Below, in pieces: positions 1 through 8,497 of a stretch of DNA of 64,000 bases. The translations under genes were made by a program, and so were the position numbers. Position 1 is the stretch's first letter; the number at the start of each line of letters is the position of its first letter. The notes below the pieces were generated by a model. That model saw only the letters and a list, made by a program, of their open reading frames with translations. It was not told the DNA's origin and did not search any database. The stretch lies in NCBI RefSeq assembly GCF_004214935.1, contig NZ_SFCC01000008.1, forward strand, positions 124,001 through 188,000, read 5' to 3'. The DNA is from Amycolatopsis suaedae. GTDB lineage: Bacteria; Actinomycetota; Actinomycetes; Mycobacteriales; Pseudonocardiaceae.

Positions 1-696
1 GGTATCGACCGCCCGCTGCATATCGCCCGCGGTCTCCTCGGCCCGTCGCAGCTGCCTGCCGAGGCTTTCCTCGGTGTGCTCGGCGGCCGCGATCGTGCCG
101 CTGGGCAGATGATGCAGCTCGACCCGCCGGCACGGCCTGCGCAACGTCCGGCGCGCGGCCACGACGTACATCGCCAGCGCCTGCGACGCCCGCGCCTCGT
201 ATTCGTCGGGCTCGCGCCGCCCGGTCTTGTAGTCGACGATCACCAGCTCGCCGTCGCGGTCGTCGATGCGGTCGGCCCTGCCCTCGACGATCATCCCGCC
301 CGCGGGCGTGGACACCCACCGCTCGACCCCGGCGGGCTCGAAGCCGAGGTCGTGCCGCTCGACGTAGTCGCTGACCCACTCCCTGGCCCGGGCCCGGTAG
401 CGGGCGGCCTGTTCGGCGTCGGCGAACCCGCCGTCCTTCCACTGCTCGGTCACCATCGCCGCGGCCCGCTGCGGGGTACGGCGGTTCGCCGGCAGGTCGA
501 ACAACGACTTCAGCACCGTGTGCACGACGGCGCCCAGCGTGCTGTGTGCCCACGGCCCGGTGCGCTTGGGCGTGGGCCGGTCCAGGTAGCTCAGGCGGTA
601 CCGGCGGGGGCAGTCGTCGAACGTGGCAAGCCGGGCCGGGGTCACCTTCGTCAGCCGCTTCGGCTGCACCCCGTAGTCGAAGCCGAGTTGGCTCAT
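1..696 (-). CDS. RecB-family PD-(D/E)XK nuclease, C-terminus cut by window edge
   Basis: The 232 visible residues begin at an ATG (MSQLGFDYG) and run off the left edge in frame. A CPRRYR motif at residues 29-34, an early His (59), VEGRADRIDD near 138 and IVDYKTG at 153-159 followed by a Gln at 172 form the usual PD-(D/E)XK core of RecB/Cas4-like exonucleases: the Asp and the D-x-K are the metal ligands and catalytic Lys. Stand-alone actinobacterial proteins of this family are about 270-300 residues, so only the tail is missing. There is no helicase domain in view. The partner is unknown; a DNA repair role is inferred from the family. It is followed on the same strand by marC, 48 bp upstream of its start. 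Confidence 0.85.
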   Translation of the reverse strand, partial: MSQLGFDYGVQPKRLTKVTPARLATFDDCPRRYRLSYLDRPTPKRTGPWAHSTLGAVVHTVLKSLFDLPANRRTPQRAAAMVTEQWKDGGFADAEQAARYRARAREWVSDYVERHDLGFEPAGVERWVSTPAGGMIVEGRADRIDDRDGELVIVDYKTGRREPDEYEARASQALAMYVVAARRTLRRPCRRVELHHLPSGTIAAAEHTEESLGRQLRRAEETAGDMQRAVDT

Positions 697-744
697 GCAG
701 TCACCTCGGCACACAGCGTACGCACCGCCCCCGACAGTCCGGGC

Positions 745-1371
745 TCACCCTCCGGCGACGAACCCGCGCACCGAGTCGGCGACCAGCTCGACGGCGATGG
801 CCGCGAGCAGCAGACCCGCGATCTTCGCCAGCAGCGTGATCCCGCTCTCCTTGATCAGCTTGATCACCACGCCGGAGAAGCGCATGCAGGTCCACAACAC
901 GAAGTGCACGGTCAGGATGGCCAGCCCGAGCGCGATGTAGGCACCCAGGTGCCCCTCGGCCTGCCGCGCGAACACGATGGTCGCCGCGATGGCACCGGGC
1001 CCGGCGAGCAGCGGGGTGCCCAGCGGGACCAGGGCGACGTTGACGTCGTCGGCCACCTCCGGATCGGTCGCGCCCTTGCCGGTGAGCAGGTCGAGCGCGA
1101 TCAGCAGCAGGAGCAGGCCGCCCGCGCCCTGCAGCGCGGGGATGCCGATGTGCAGGTAGCTCAGGATGGCCTGGCCGGCGACCGCGAACAGCGAGATCAC
1201 CAGCAGCGACACCAGCACCGCCTGCCGGGCGGCCCTGGCCCGCACGGCGGGTGGCTTGCGGCCGGTCAGGCTCAGGAACACCGGCACGGTCCCCGGCGGG
1301 TCCATGATCACGATCAGCGTGATGGTGGCCTCGAGGAACAGCGTGGCGTCGAAGTACTCCTTGATCGCCAT
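745..1371 (-). CDS. MarC family integral membrane protein
   Basis: This 208-residue protein has about six hydrophobic segments, the conserved MarC signature IMDPPGTVPVFLSLT near residue 22, and a second conserved hydrophobic half containing PLLAGPGAIA. MarC proteins (UPF0056) are inner-membrane proteins of unresolved transport function; the old link to multiple antibiotic resistance is not supported, so no substrate is claimed. The ATG at 1371 overlaps the TGA of the upstream PHP gene by one base, which indicates translational coupling. A longer reading of the same frame through the PHP gene is antisense-frame noise and was discarded. Confidence 0.88.
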   Translation of the reverse strand: MAIKEYFDATLFLEATITLIVIMDPPGTVPVFLSLTGRKPPAVRARAARQAVLVSLLVISLFAVAGQAILSYLHIGIPALQGAGGLLLLLIALDLLTGKGATDPEVADDVNVALVPLGTPLLAGPGAIAATIVFARQAEGHLGAYIALGLAILTVHFVLWTCMRFSGVVIKLIKESGITLLAKIAGLLLAAIAVELVADSVRGFVAGG

Positions 1372-2237
1372 CAGCCGGCCACGACCCTGGTCCCGGTGGC
1401 CAGCGACACCAGTTCCTCGTAGACCTCCGGCGCCGTCGTCTCGGCGCCGAGCGCGGTGGTCTTGTTGGTGCCGTGGTAGTCGCTGGAGCCGGTGACCAGC
1501 AGGCCGAGGTCGGCGGCGAGACCCCGCAGCTCCTTGCGGTCGGCCTCGTCGTGGTTGGGGTGGTCGACCTCGATACCGGCCATCCCGAGAGCGGCGAACT
1601 CGGCGATGGTCTCGGGGCTGACCGTGGCGCCCCGCGAGCGGGCGTACGGGTGCGCCATCACCGTGACGCCGCCCGCGTCGGCGATCATCCGGATGGCGTC
1701 GGCGACCAGCGTGTCGGCGCCGGGGATGTAGTACCCGCGACCGTTGGCGAGGTACTCGGCGAACGCCTGGTCGACGCTGTCCACCAGCCCGGCGCGAACC
1801 AGCGCCTGCGCGAGGTGCGGGCGCCCGGCGGGCGAGTCGGCGGGCAGCGCGCCGAGCACCTCGTCGGCGTCCACCGGCAGGCCGTCGGCGGCCATGCGCT
1901 CGGCCATCCGGCGGACCCTGGCCCTGCGGTCGGCACGCAGCCGCAGCTGCTCGGTCACGACGGCCGGCGCGACCGGGTCGAACAGGTAGGCGAGCATGTG
2001 CACCCCGATGCGACGGCCCTCGCCGCCGGTCACGCAGGACAGCTCGGCGCCTCTGACCAGGGTGAGTCCCGGCGGAAGGGCGGCCTGTGCCTGTTCCCAG
2101 CCCGCGGTGGTGTCGTGGTCGGTGAGAGCGATCACGTCGAGCCCGGCCCGCACCGCGGCGGCCATCAGCTCGGCCGGCGTGTCGGTGCCGTCCGAGACCG
2201 CACTGTGGGTATGCAGGTCGATGCGCACAACGTCCAT
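1371..2237 (-). CDS. PHP domain metal-dependent phosphoesterase
   Basis: The 288-residue protein opens with the PHP motif I, DLHTHSAVSDGT (His9, His11), followed by LTDHDT at 38-43 and later HP and DYH metal-ligand motifs (MAHPYARS, GSSDYHGTN near the C-terminus). This is the stand-alone PHP family that contains 3',5'-nucleotide bisphosphate phosphatases and RNase AM; the exact substrate cannot be read from sequence. It heads a two-gene unit with marC. The chosen ATG at 2237 gives the family's usual short N-terminus directly before the first metal motif. Confidence 0.88.
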   Translation of the reverse strand: MDVVRIDLHTHSAVSDGTDTPAELMAAAVRAGLDVIALTDHDTTAGWEQAQAALPPGLTLVRGAELSCVTGGEGRRIGVHMLAYLFDPVAPAVVTEQLRLRADRRARVRRMAERMAADGLPVDADEVLGALPADSPAGRPHLAQALVRAGLVDSVDQAFAEYLANGRGYYIPGADTLVADAIRMIADAGGVTVMAHPYARSRGATVSPETIAEFAALGMAGIEVDHPNHDEADRKELRGLAADLGLLVTGSSDYHGTNKTTALGAETTAPEVYEELVSLATGTRVVAG

Positions 2238-2277
2238 TCTGGACGATGCCGCAGCTCACACGCGCGGCGGGCGCGGC

Positions 2278-2838
2278 TCAGCCGACCATCTTCTTCCCGC
2301 GCGCGGCCCGCTGCGCCTTGATCATGGAGAAGCGCTCGGCCTGCTTCTGCTTGTCGCCGAAGACCAGCTCGGAGATCGTGTCGTAGAACGCCTCGGGCTT
2401 GGGCAGGTAGTCGATCTTGTTCAGCGCCTGGATCTGGCCGGCGGACTCCACGACCATCGTGCCGTAGCCGAGCAGGCGGCCCCACGCGGTGCGCTGGTAG
2501 GTGAGGTCGGTGACCTTGCTGATCGGCATCATCAGCACCTTGGTGGTGAACACCCCGGTGGTCATGACGAACCGCTTGTCCGTGACGACCAGCCGTTCGA
2601 CCCACCACTCCATCACCATGTACGCGAACCGCAGGATGACCAGCAGCGCGACGTACCACAGGATGTTGATCACGACCCACATCGAGGGCGGCAGCACGTA
2701 GGAGATCAGCACGCAGATCGCCAGCAGCGCGATGGCCTCGAAGGTGTCCCAGAGCAGCGTGGCCCAGTGCCGCCGGATGCGGATCACCCGGCGTTCGGTG
2801 TCGAGCAGGTACTCGTCAGGGTCGCGGGGCGCGAACAT
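2278..2838 (-). CDS. PH-domain (bPH2/YdbS-like) membrane protein
   Basis: The 186-residue protein has two adjacent membrane segments (roughly residues 33-75) followed by a bacterial PH-like domain (ERLVVTDKRFVMTTGVFTT ... YGTMVVESAG), the layout of YdbS/YdbT-like proteins. The strand pattern and the conserved start-of-domain motif VTDKR support this. A good ribosome site (AGGAGCAGG) lies just before the ATG. It is a conserved actinobacterial envelope protein with no established role; I do not assign one. The C-terminal 30 residues are basic and charged (AQRAARGKKMVG). Confidence 0.8.
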   Translation of the reverse strand: MFAPRDPDEYLLDTERRVIRIRRHWATLLWDTFEAIALLAICVLISYVLPPSMWVVINILWYVALLVILRFAYMVMEWWVERLVVTDKRFVMTTGVFTTKVLMMPISKVTDLTYQRTAWGRLLGYGTMVVESAGQIQALNKIDYLPKPEAFYDTISELVFGDKQKQAERFSMIKAQRAARGKKMVG

Positions 2839-2862
2839 GCCTGCTCCTGTCCCGTGGGTAGA

Positions 2863-3024
2863 TCAGCTGAACACGTTGCTGACGAAGGTGATCACCGACT
2901 CGGCCGCGTCCCGGAGGAACCCGATGACGTTGTTGACCAGCCCCGCCGCGTTGCCAGGCTGGGCGATCACGAAGAACAGAACCAACGCGACAACCGCCAG
3001 AAGGATAAGCTTCTTCGCGTTCAC
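2863..3024 (-). CDS. Small single-pass membrane protein, 53 aa
   Basis: From a GTG at 3024 the product is NAKKLILLAVVALVLFFVIA, a single hydrophobic helix, followed by about 30 mostly neutral residues ending in VFS. An upstream extension to 3090 is open but lacks a ribosome site and is not hydrophobic, so the short start is preferred. It lies 24 bp from the PH-domain gene on the same strand, so the two may be co-transcribed. Small one-helix proteins of this kind are common in actinomycetes and of unknown function. Confidence 0.6.
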   Translation of the reverse strand: MNAKKLILLAVVALVLFFVIAQPGNAAGLVNNVIGFLRDAAESVITFVSNVFS

Positions 3025-3141
3025 AACGATCAATCCCGTCTCTTGCGTCAGCACCGGTCTTGCAACTGCACCAGTTACGTTGTACCGCACCGACCACCGG
3101 TACGGGAGGCAAGTCCCGCGCTTGGGTCAGTACCGCAAGCT

Positions 3142-3153
3142 TACGGTACCGTA
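3142..3153. promoter_or_regulatory. Perfect 12-bp palindrome in divergent promoter region
   Basis: TACGGTACCGTA sits between the divergent small membrane gene (starts 3024) and the Nudix gene (starts 3212), with related GTACGG and GTACC words on both sides. Position and symmetry fit a repressor operator, but no cognate regulator is encoded nearby, so this is a weak inference. Confidence 0.3.
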
Positions 3154-3211
3154 CGACTACTCTCCGTGTACAGGCTGGGTCCACCTCCGCCAATGTGACT
3201 AGTCTCAACGC

Positions 3212-3613
3212 GTGTCATCCGAAGATCATCAGGCCATACGCTGCGTAGGCGGCGTGATCCGGGCGGAGGACGGCCGGTTACTCCTGGTCAAGCGGGCTAA
3301 CGCCCCCGGAGCCGGTCAGTGGTCGCTTCCGGGCGGCCGGGTGGAGCCCGGCGAGTCCGACGCCGACGCCGTGGTGCGGGAGATGCGGGAGGAGACCGGC
3401 CTGCTGGTCACGCCCGGCGCCCTGGCCGGCATGGTGGTGCGCGGGCCGTTCCACATCTACGACTACCACTGCACCGTGCGTGCCGGGACCCCGGCGGCCG
3501 GGGACGACGCCGCCGACGTGCGCTGGGTGTCCCGGGCCGACCTGGACACGCTGGACCTGGTGGACGGCCTGTTCGAGACGCTGGCGAGCTGGGACTGCCT
3601 GCCTCACCCCTGA
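3212..3613 (+). CDS. Nudix hydrolase
   Basis: The 133-residue protein contains a complete Nudix box, G-x5-E-x7-REMREETGL, at residues 42-64, with the two Glu residues that bind the metal intact. Its size is that of a single-domain MutT/NUDT-like pyrophosphohydrolase. The substrate (an oxidised nucleotide or a nucleotide sugar, for example) cannot be told from sequence. Translation starts at a GTG (3212). The gene ends convergently with the acyl-CoA synthetase gene, overlapping it by 10 bp. Confidence 0.88.
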   Translation: MSSEDHQAIRCVGGVIRAEDGRLLLVKRANAPGAGQWSLPGGRVEPGESDADAVVREMREETGLLVTPGALAGMVVRGPFHIYDYHCTVRAGTPAAGDDAADVRWVSRADLDTLDLVDGLFETLASWDCLPHP

Positions 3614-5205
3614 ACCCGGCTGTCCCGGCCGGCCCATGCCTGCTCGCGCAGCTGGAACTTCTGGATCTTGCCGGTGGACGTCTTCGGCAGCTCGGTGACG
3701 AACTCGACGGTGTCCGGCACCTTGTACCGGGCGATCTGCCCACGCACGTGCTCCCGCAGCTCACCGGCGTCGACGGACTGCCCCGGCCGCAGCACGACGA
3801 AGGCGCGGGGCCGCTCGCCCCACTTGTCGTCGGGCACCCCGACGACGGCGACCTCAAGCACCGCCGGATGCGAGTCGATGGCGGCCTCCACCTCGATGGT
3901 GGAGACGTTCTCGCCGCCGGAGACGATGATGTCCTTGGCCCGGTCACGCAGCTCGATGTAGCCGTCCGGGTGCCAGACCCCGAGGTCGCCGGAGTGGAAC
4001 CAGCCGCCGCGGAACGCCTTCTCGGTGGCCTCCGGGTCGTCGAAGTAGCCGGCCATCACCAGGTTGCCGCGCATGACCACCTCGCCCATGGTGGCGCCGT
4101 CCCGCGGTACGTCGCGCATGTTCTCGTCCACGACCCGCACGCCGTCGCTGCCGAGCATCCCGACGCCCTGCCGGGCCCGCAGCCTGCTGGCGGCGTCGAT
4201 GTCGAGACCGGCCCAGCCGGGCTGGATCTCGCAGACGCTGTACGGGCCGTAGGTCTCGGTGAGCCCGTACACGTGCACCAGCCGGGTGCCCAGCTCGCTC
4301 ATCTTCCTGATCACCGTCGGGCTCGGTGGCGCGCCGGCCGTGGTCACCACGACCTCCCGGGACAGCGGGTGCGCGCCGGCGTGGTTGGCGATCGTCACCA
4401 GCACCGTCGGCGCGCCGTTGAGGTGAGTGATCGACTCGGCCTCCAGCAGCCGCCAGATCTCCGCGGCGTCCACCGCGCGCAGGCAGACGTGCGTGCCGCC
4501 GACCGCGGTCACCGCCCAGGTGGTGCACCAGCCGTTGCAGTGGAACATCGGCAGCGTCCACAGGTAGCGCGACTCCGGCGTGTGCCGCGAGTGGATCACC
4601 TCGGCCAGCGCGTTGAGGTGCGCGCCGCGGTGGTGGTACATCACGCCCTTGGGCTTGCCGGTGGTGCCCGAGGTGTAGTTGATCGAGATGATGCCGCGCT
4701 CGTCGGCGACACCCCAGTCCAGTGGCTCGTCGCTGCCCCTGGCCAGCAGGTCGGCGTAGGAGACGCTGTCGACGGCCGGCTGCGCCCCCGAGGCCGGGTC
4801 GGTGACCGTGACGACCTCGTCCACCGGCACCTCGGCCGGCAGTGACGAGTGCAGCGCGGCGTCCACCACCAGCACCCGCGCGCCGGAGTGCCGCAGGATG
4901 TGGTCGATCTCGGCGGGCGCCAGCCGGGTGTTGACGGCCACCAGCACGGCCCCGGCCAGCGGCACCCCGAAGTGCGCCACCAGCATCTCCGGGATGTTCG
5001 GCAGCAGGTAGGCGACGCGGTCGCCGGGCGCGACGCCACTGGCCCGTAGCGCGTGCGCCAGCCGGGTGGCCTCCGCGGCGAACTCGCGGTAGGTCACCCT
5101 GCGCTCGCCGTAGACGATGGCCTCCTTGTCCGCGAACACCTCGGCGGAGCGTTCGAGGAAGGACAACGGGGTCAGCGGCGTGAACCAGGTGTCGTCGGTG
5201 TTCAT
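3604..5205 (-). CDS. Acyl-CoA synthetase (AMP-forming), FadD-like
   Basis: The 533-residue protein is a full-length ANL-superfamily ligase. It has the P-loop [12 protein letters not shown], the A5-like YGLTET, the hinge region [15 protein letters not shown] and the C-terminal [13 protein letters not shown] followed by a Lys in KTSTGKIQK (the A10 catalytic lysine). It activates a carboxylic acid to an acyl-adenylate and then to the CoA thioester. The closest pattern is the medium/long-chain fatty acid or AMP-binding group often called FadD; the chain length is not known. The ATG at 5205 ([11 protein letters not shown]) is chosen because upstream in-frame sequence is proline- and arginine-rich and not conserved-looking. 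Confidence 0.88.
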   Translation of the reverse strand: MNTDDTWFTPLTPLSFLERSAEVFADKEAIVYGERRVTYREFAAEATRLAHALRASGVAPGDRVAYLLPNIPEMLVAHFGVPLAGAVLVAVNTRLAPAEIDHILRHSGARVLVVDAALHSSLPAEVPVDEVVTVTDPASGAQPAVDSVSYADLLARGSDEPLDWGVADERGIISINYTSGTTGKPKGVMYHHRGAHLNALAEVIHSRHTPESRYLWTLPMFHCNGWCTTWAVTAVGGTHVCLRAVDAAEIWRLLEAESITHLNGAPTVLVTIANHAGAHPLSREVVVTTAGAPPSPTVIRKMSELGTRLVHVYGLTETYGPYSVCEIQPGWAGLDIDAASRLRARQGVGMLGSDGVRVVDENMRDVPRDGATMGEVVMRGNLVMAGYFDDPEATEKAFRGGWFHSGDLGVWHPDGYIELRDRAKDIIVSGGENVSTIEVEAAIDSHPAVLEVAVVGVPDDKWGERPRAFVVLRPGQSVDAGELREHVRGQIARYKVPDTVEFVTELPKTSTGKIQKFQLREQAWAGRDSRVQG

Positions 5206-5258
5206 CGCCCCATCGTCGGCCGTGCGCGCCGGGGGCACAACAGGTCGAGCGCCCGACC

Positions 5259-5276
5259 GCCCGGACTTTGCCGGGC
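5259..5276 (-). terminator. Short GC hairpin between DUF2332 and fadD-like genes
   Basis: GCCCGG and CCGGGC are separated by six bases (ACTTTG) in the 156-bp gap between the two minus-strand genes. It may attenuate read-through from the DUF2332 gene. No U-tract follows, so the call is tentative. Two imperfect direct copies of a CTTTGCC-containing word also lie in this gap. Confidence 0.3.
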
Positions 5277-5361
5277 CCTGGCGTCTCATGCCGCGAGTGC
5301 CCCCATCACGGCACGCGCCCCGGACCACCCGGCTTTGCCAGGGCCTGACGACGCCAACAGC

Positions 5362-6468
5362 TCAGGCGAGCCAGGTCATGCGCTGGCCATGTGGCGCGGT
5401 CAGGGCCAGCGGACGGACCGTTCGCGTGCCGTCAGCGGACCATTCGGCGAAGCCCAGCGTCGACAGGGCGGTCTTGGCGAACAGCAGGTCGTCCCGGCCC
5501 GGCTCCAGCACGGCCAGGCCGGCCTCGTAGGCCTCCTGGCTGACCCACCACAGCGGGCGGCTGCCGGCCAGCTCGCCGAGCGCGGCGTGGAACGCCTCGC
5601 GCTTGGCCTCCGGCAGGTAGGTGAGCACGTGGCTGGTCAGCACGACCAGCGGCTGGTCCGCGGGGACTCGGGCGGCCACCTCGGCCAGGTCGTCGACCGC
5701 GTCCCCGGTGATCAGCTCCGGCGGTGCCTTGCGCTGTGCGGCGGCGGCCGTGCGCAGCAGCCGCACCCGGTCCGGCTGGTCGGCCCACACACACGCCTCC
5801 AGCCAGGCCAGCTCGTCCTCGTCGCTGACGTCCACCGGCGAGCGGTCCAGCCCGATCCGGCTGGTCACGGTCAGCTTCTTCGGGATCTTCGGCAGTTTGG
5901 CGCCCTCGGCCAGCTCGACCGCGCAGTGCAAGCCCACCGGCGCCTTCGCCGGGCCCGCGGTGAGCTGATCGCCGCCGGGGCACAGGTAGTGGTAGTTGTA
6001 CCGGTCCATGCCCAGCAGCAGACCCGCGCTGCAGCCGACCTCCAGCAGAGCCACCGGCCCGCCCGCGCGCTTGGCCGCCATCGTCACCGCCGGGTACAGC
6101 AGCGCGGCCCTGCGCACCTCGTTGGTCTGGGTGTACCGGGTGGCGACCAGTTCGCGGACCCGGTCGGCCTTGCCCAGCATGAACTCCCGGAACAACGGCC
6201 AGGTCTCGCTGTCGACGCCGTCGAACCCGCCCAGCGTCGGGTAGTACCGCGACAGCGGATGGATGGGATCGGCCTGGATCAGCCGGTGCGCGACGGCGAG
6301 CAGCAGCGTCGCCCTGGCCTCACCCGGCGCGGCACCGGTGAGCAGGCCGGCGACCTCGTCGTCCTCGGCCGCCTTCGCCGCCAGGTGTTCGTAGAGCGGC
6401 GAGTTGCCCGCCGCCTCGGCCTCGGCGAACCTGCGCAGCCGCGCCTTGATATCGGCGAGTTCACTCAT
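5362..6468 (-). CDS. DUF2332 domain protein
   Basis: The 368-residue protein matches the actinobacterial DUF2332 pattern: an N-terminal helical part with SPLYEHLA, then HPLSRYYPTLGG, a glycine-rich VALLEVGCSAGL segment resembling a SAM-binding loop, and the C-terminal VVLTSHVLTYLP and PLWWVSQEAYEA. A Rossmann-like methyltransferase fold is suggested by the LLEVGCSAG loop but activity is unproven. The ATG at 6468 overlaps the end of the MaoC gene by 8 bp, so the two are translationally coupled. Confidence 0.8.
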   Translation of the reverse strand: MSELADIKARLRRFAEAEAAGNSPLYEHLAAKAAEDDEVAGLLTGAAPGEARATLLLAVAHRLIQADPIHPLSRYYPTLGGFDGVDSETWPLFREFMLGKADRVRELVATRYTQTNEVRRAALLYPAVTMAAKRAGGPVALLEVGCSAGLLLGMDRYNYHYLCPGGDQLTAGPAKAPVGLHCAVELAEGAKLPKIPKKLTVTSRIGLDRSPVDVSDEDELAWLEACVWADQPDRVRLLRTAAAAQRKAPPELITGDAVDDLAEVAARVPADQPLVVLTSHVLTYLPEAKREAFHAALGELAGSRPLWWVSQEAYEAGLAVLEPGRDDLLFAKTALSTLGFAEWSADGTRTVRPLALTAPHGQRMTWLA

Positions 6469-6964
6469 GCGGCACCGGCCGCCCCGGCTGCTCTCCGCCC
6501 CTGGCCTCGCCATAGGACGCCTTGGGCACCATCACCTTGCGGCGGAAGACGCAGACGATCTCGCCGTCCTGCTTGTACCCGCGGGTCTCGACGTACACGA
6601 CGCCGCGGTCGTCCTTGGACTTCGACGGCGTCTTGTCCAGCACCTCGGTCTCGCCGTAGATGGTGTCGCCGTGGAACGTCGGCTTGACGTGCCGCAGCGA
6701 CTCGACCTCCAGGTTGGCGATGGCCTTGCCGGACACGTCGGGCACCGACATGCCCAGCAGCAGCGAGTAGATGTAGTTGCCGACCACCACGTTCTTGCCG
6801 AAGTCGGTGGTCTCACCGGCGTAGTGGGCGTCGAGGTGCAGCGGGTGGTGGTTCATGGTCAGCAGGCAGAACAGGTGGTCGTCGTACTCCGTGACGGTCT
6901 TGCCCGGCCAGTGCTTGTAGACCGCACCCACCTCGAACTCCTCGAAATAGCGCCCGAACCGCAC
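6461..6964 (-). CDS. MaoC-like acyl-CoA hydratase
   Basis: The 167-residue single hot-dog protein has the hydratase-2-like segment FCLLTMNHHPLHLD, in which the usual catalytic Asp of R-hydratases is replaced by Asn, as in the mesaconyl/itaconyl-CoA hydratase-like MaoC branch. The second half carries YGETEVLDKTPSKS, typical of that group. The start is the GTG at 6964, preceded by a strong GAGGAGG ribosome site; a 38-codon extension further upstream lacks one. It is coupled to the DUF2332 gene downstream and diverges from the corA leader. Confidence 0.85.
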   Translation of the reverse strand: MRFGRYFEEFEVGAVYKHWPGKTVTEYDDHLFCLLTMNHHPLHLDAHYAGETTDFGKNVVVGNYIYSLLLGMSVPDVSGKAIANLEVESLRHVKPTFHGDTIYGETEVLDKTPSKSKDDRGVVYVETRGYKQDGEIVCVFRRKVMVPKASYGEARGGEQPGRPVPHE

Positions 6965-7110
6965 GCGAGCCCTCCTCGTGGGTAACGCCACCGCCACCTG
7001 CGGCGACACCATGGAACGTTGAGGAGTACCCTCGACCATCGGTGTCGGTGCGTCAACGCGAGCAACGACACGCGGCATGTCCGGCCGGATGCGAGGAGGT
7101 GAGGTACGCG

Positions 7111-7188
7111 ATGAGTACTGGCGATAGTCCGCTCCCTAGTCAATCCAGCGTCCCTCCTGCTCCCACCGGCTCTCCCTTCCCCAGGTAG
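7111..7188 (+). CDS. Proline-rich 25-aa leader ORF upstream of corA
   Basis: An ATG at 7111 follows a near-ideal ribosome site (GAGGAGGTGAGG, 7093-7104, with a 6-base spacer) and opens a 25-codon frame closed by TAG at 7186. Seven of 25 residues are proline, including one PP pair and PxP patterns (residues 7, 9, 15, 16, 18, 22, 24). The ORF ends 84 bases before the corA start. In enteric bacteria, proline-rich leader peptides (MgtL, CorL, MgtP) sense low Mg2+ or poor translation and control Mg2+ transport genes. By position and composition this looks like an actinobacterial counterpart; regulation is inferred, not shown. Confidence 0.65.
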   Translation: MSTGDSPLPSQSSVPPAPTGSPFPR

Positions 7189-7272
7189 GCCGCGGGGACG
7201 CTGGCCGTGCCGGGCGGACGAACCGCTCGGCGTGTCGTCGTGTGAACTCCCCGACGTTCGCCTGGAGATCCC

Positions 7273-8349
7273 ATGCCTTCCATCCCGTCGCTTCGCGGCC
7301 GCGGCAACGGCCGCGGCGAGAATCCCGACCGCAGGCTCCCGGTTCCGGTGTCGCACTACGTCGTCGACTGCGCCGTGTACGTCGACGGCGAACGCCTGCC
7401 CGGACGCTGGTCGCATGCCGAGGCGATCGGCGAGGTCCGCCGACGTGGCGAGGGCTTCGTCTGGATCGGCCTGCACGAGCCGGACGATGAGCAGATCAAG
7501 GGCATCGCCGAGACGTTCGGGCTGCACGCGCTGGCCGTCGAGGACGCGGTGCAGGCCCACCAGCGGCCCAAACTGGAGCGCTACGACGACATCCTGTTCA
7601 TGGTGCTCAAGACCGTGCGTTACGTGGAGCACGAGTCGCCGACGACGGCCAACGAGATCGTCGAGACCGGTGAGCTGATGGTGTTCCTCGGGCTGGACTT
7701 CGTCATCACCGTCCGGCACGGGAACCACTCCGGCCTGGCCCGGCTGCGCCGCGAGCTGGACGGCGAGTCCGAGCAGCTCAAGGTGGGCCCGGCGGCGGTG
7801 CTGCACGCCATCGCCGACCACGTCGTCGACCACTACCTCGAGGTCACCGACGCCCTGGAGGGCGACATCGAGGAGATGGAGACGCTGGTGTTCGCGCCGC
7901 GGTCGCCGGTGAGCGCCGAGCAGATCTACCTGATGAAGCGCGAGGTGCTCGAGATGCGCCGCGCGGTGACGCCGCTGGCCACGCCGCTCAAGCGGCTCGC
8001 CGAGGGCTACACCCGCCTGGTGCCCGACGACGTGCGGTCCTACTTCCGCGACGTCGACGACCACCTGACCACGGTGTCCGAGCGCATCGCCGGCTTCGAC
8101 GAGATGCTGACCACGCTGGTCGACGCCACGCTGGCCAAGATCACGCTGCAGCTGAACCTGGACGTCCGCAAGATCACCTCGTGGGCGGCCATCATCGCCG
8201 TGCCGACCATGGTCGTCGGCATCTACGGCATGAACTTCGACTACATGCCCGAACTGCACTGGGAGTTCGGCTACCCGGCGGTGATCCTGGTGATCCTGCT
8301 CGCCTGCCTGATCCTCTATCGAATACTCCGGAAGAACCGCTGGCTCTGA
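7273..8349 (+). CDS. corA: CorA family Mg2+/Co2+ channel
   Basis: The 358-residue protein has the CorA layout: a large soluble N-terminal alpha/beta domain, a long stalk helix, and two C-terminal membrane helices around the signature YGMNF (residues 318-322), ending in a basic RKNRWL tail. The GMN loop is the selectivity motif of this pentameric divalent-cation channel, so uptake of Mg2+ (and Co2+) is a confident family assignment. GGAG lies just before the ATG. It is preceded by the proline-rich leader ORF and followed by small membrane genes. Its position near sugC mirrors the sugC-corA adjacency I know from M. tuberculosis. Confidence 0.93.
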   Translation: MPSIPSLRGRGNGRGENPDRRLPVPVSHYVVDCAVYVDGERLPGRWSHAEAIGEVRRRGEGFVWIGLHEPDDEQIKGIAETFGLHALAVEDAVQAHQRPKLERYDDILFMVLKTVRYVEHESPTTANEIVETGELMVFLGLDFVITVRHGNHSGLARLRRELDGESEQLKVGPAAVLHAIADHVVDHYLEVTDALEGDIEEMETLVFAPRSPVSAEQIYLMKREVLEMRRAVTPLATPLKRLAEGYTRLVPDDVRSYFRDVDDHLTTVSERIAGFDEMLTTLVDATLAKITLQLNLDVRKITSWAAIIAVPTMVVGIYGMNFDYMPELHWEFGYPAVILVILLACLILYRILRKNRWL

Positions 8350-8383
8350 GTCCCCGTTCGGTAGTTCTTCCCGGAGGTTCCCC

Positions 8384-8497
8384 ATGTCCAGGCTGCTCAC
8401 CAACCCGAAGTTCTGGCTGCTGGCGTTCAGCGTCATGTGGCTCGTGGTGGTCACCGCGATCATCGTGATCGACCCCGTCTCCGCGCACGGAAAGTGA
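8384..8497 (+). CDS. 37-aa single-helix membrane protein
   Basis: After a clear GGAGG site, an ATG at 8384 opens a 37-codon frame: a short cationic/polar start (MSRLLTNPKF), one hydrophobic helix of about 20 residues (WLLAFSVMWLVVVTAIIVI) and a short tail DPVSAHGK. Its TGA overlaps the GTG of the next gene (GTGA), so both are translated together. It lies 34 bases after corA. Small helices of this kind can act as regulatory subunits of transporters, but that is speculation here. Confidence 0.6.
   Translation: MSRLLTNPKFWLLAFSVMWLVVVTAIIVIDPVSAHGK

Noticed and set aside
6965..7078. Longer MaoC-like protein starting at 7078
   Set aside because: The extra 38 residues have no ribosome site and no resemblance to the fold; the GTG at 6964 has a strong GAGGAGG site.
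7189..7272. M-box (Mg2+ riboswitch) before corA
   Set aside because: I could not find the expected conserved helices or loops in this 84-base gap; the leader ORF explains the architecture better.
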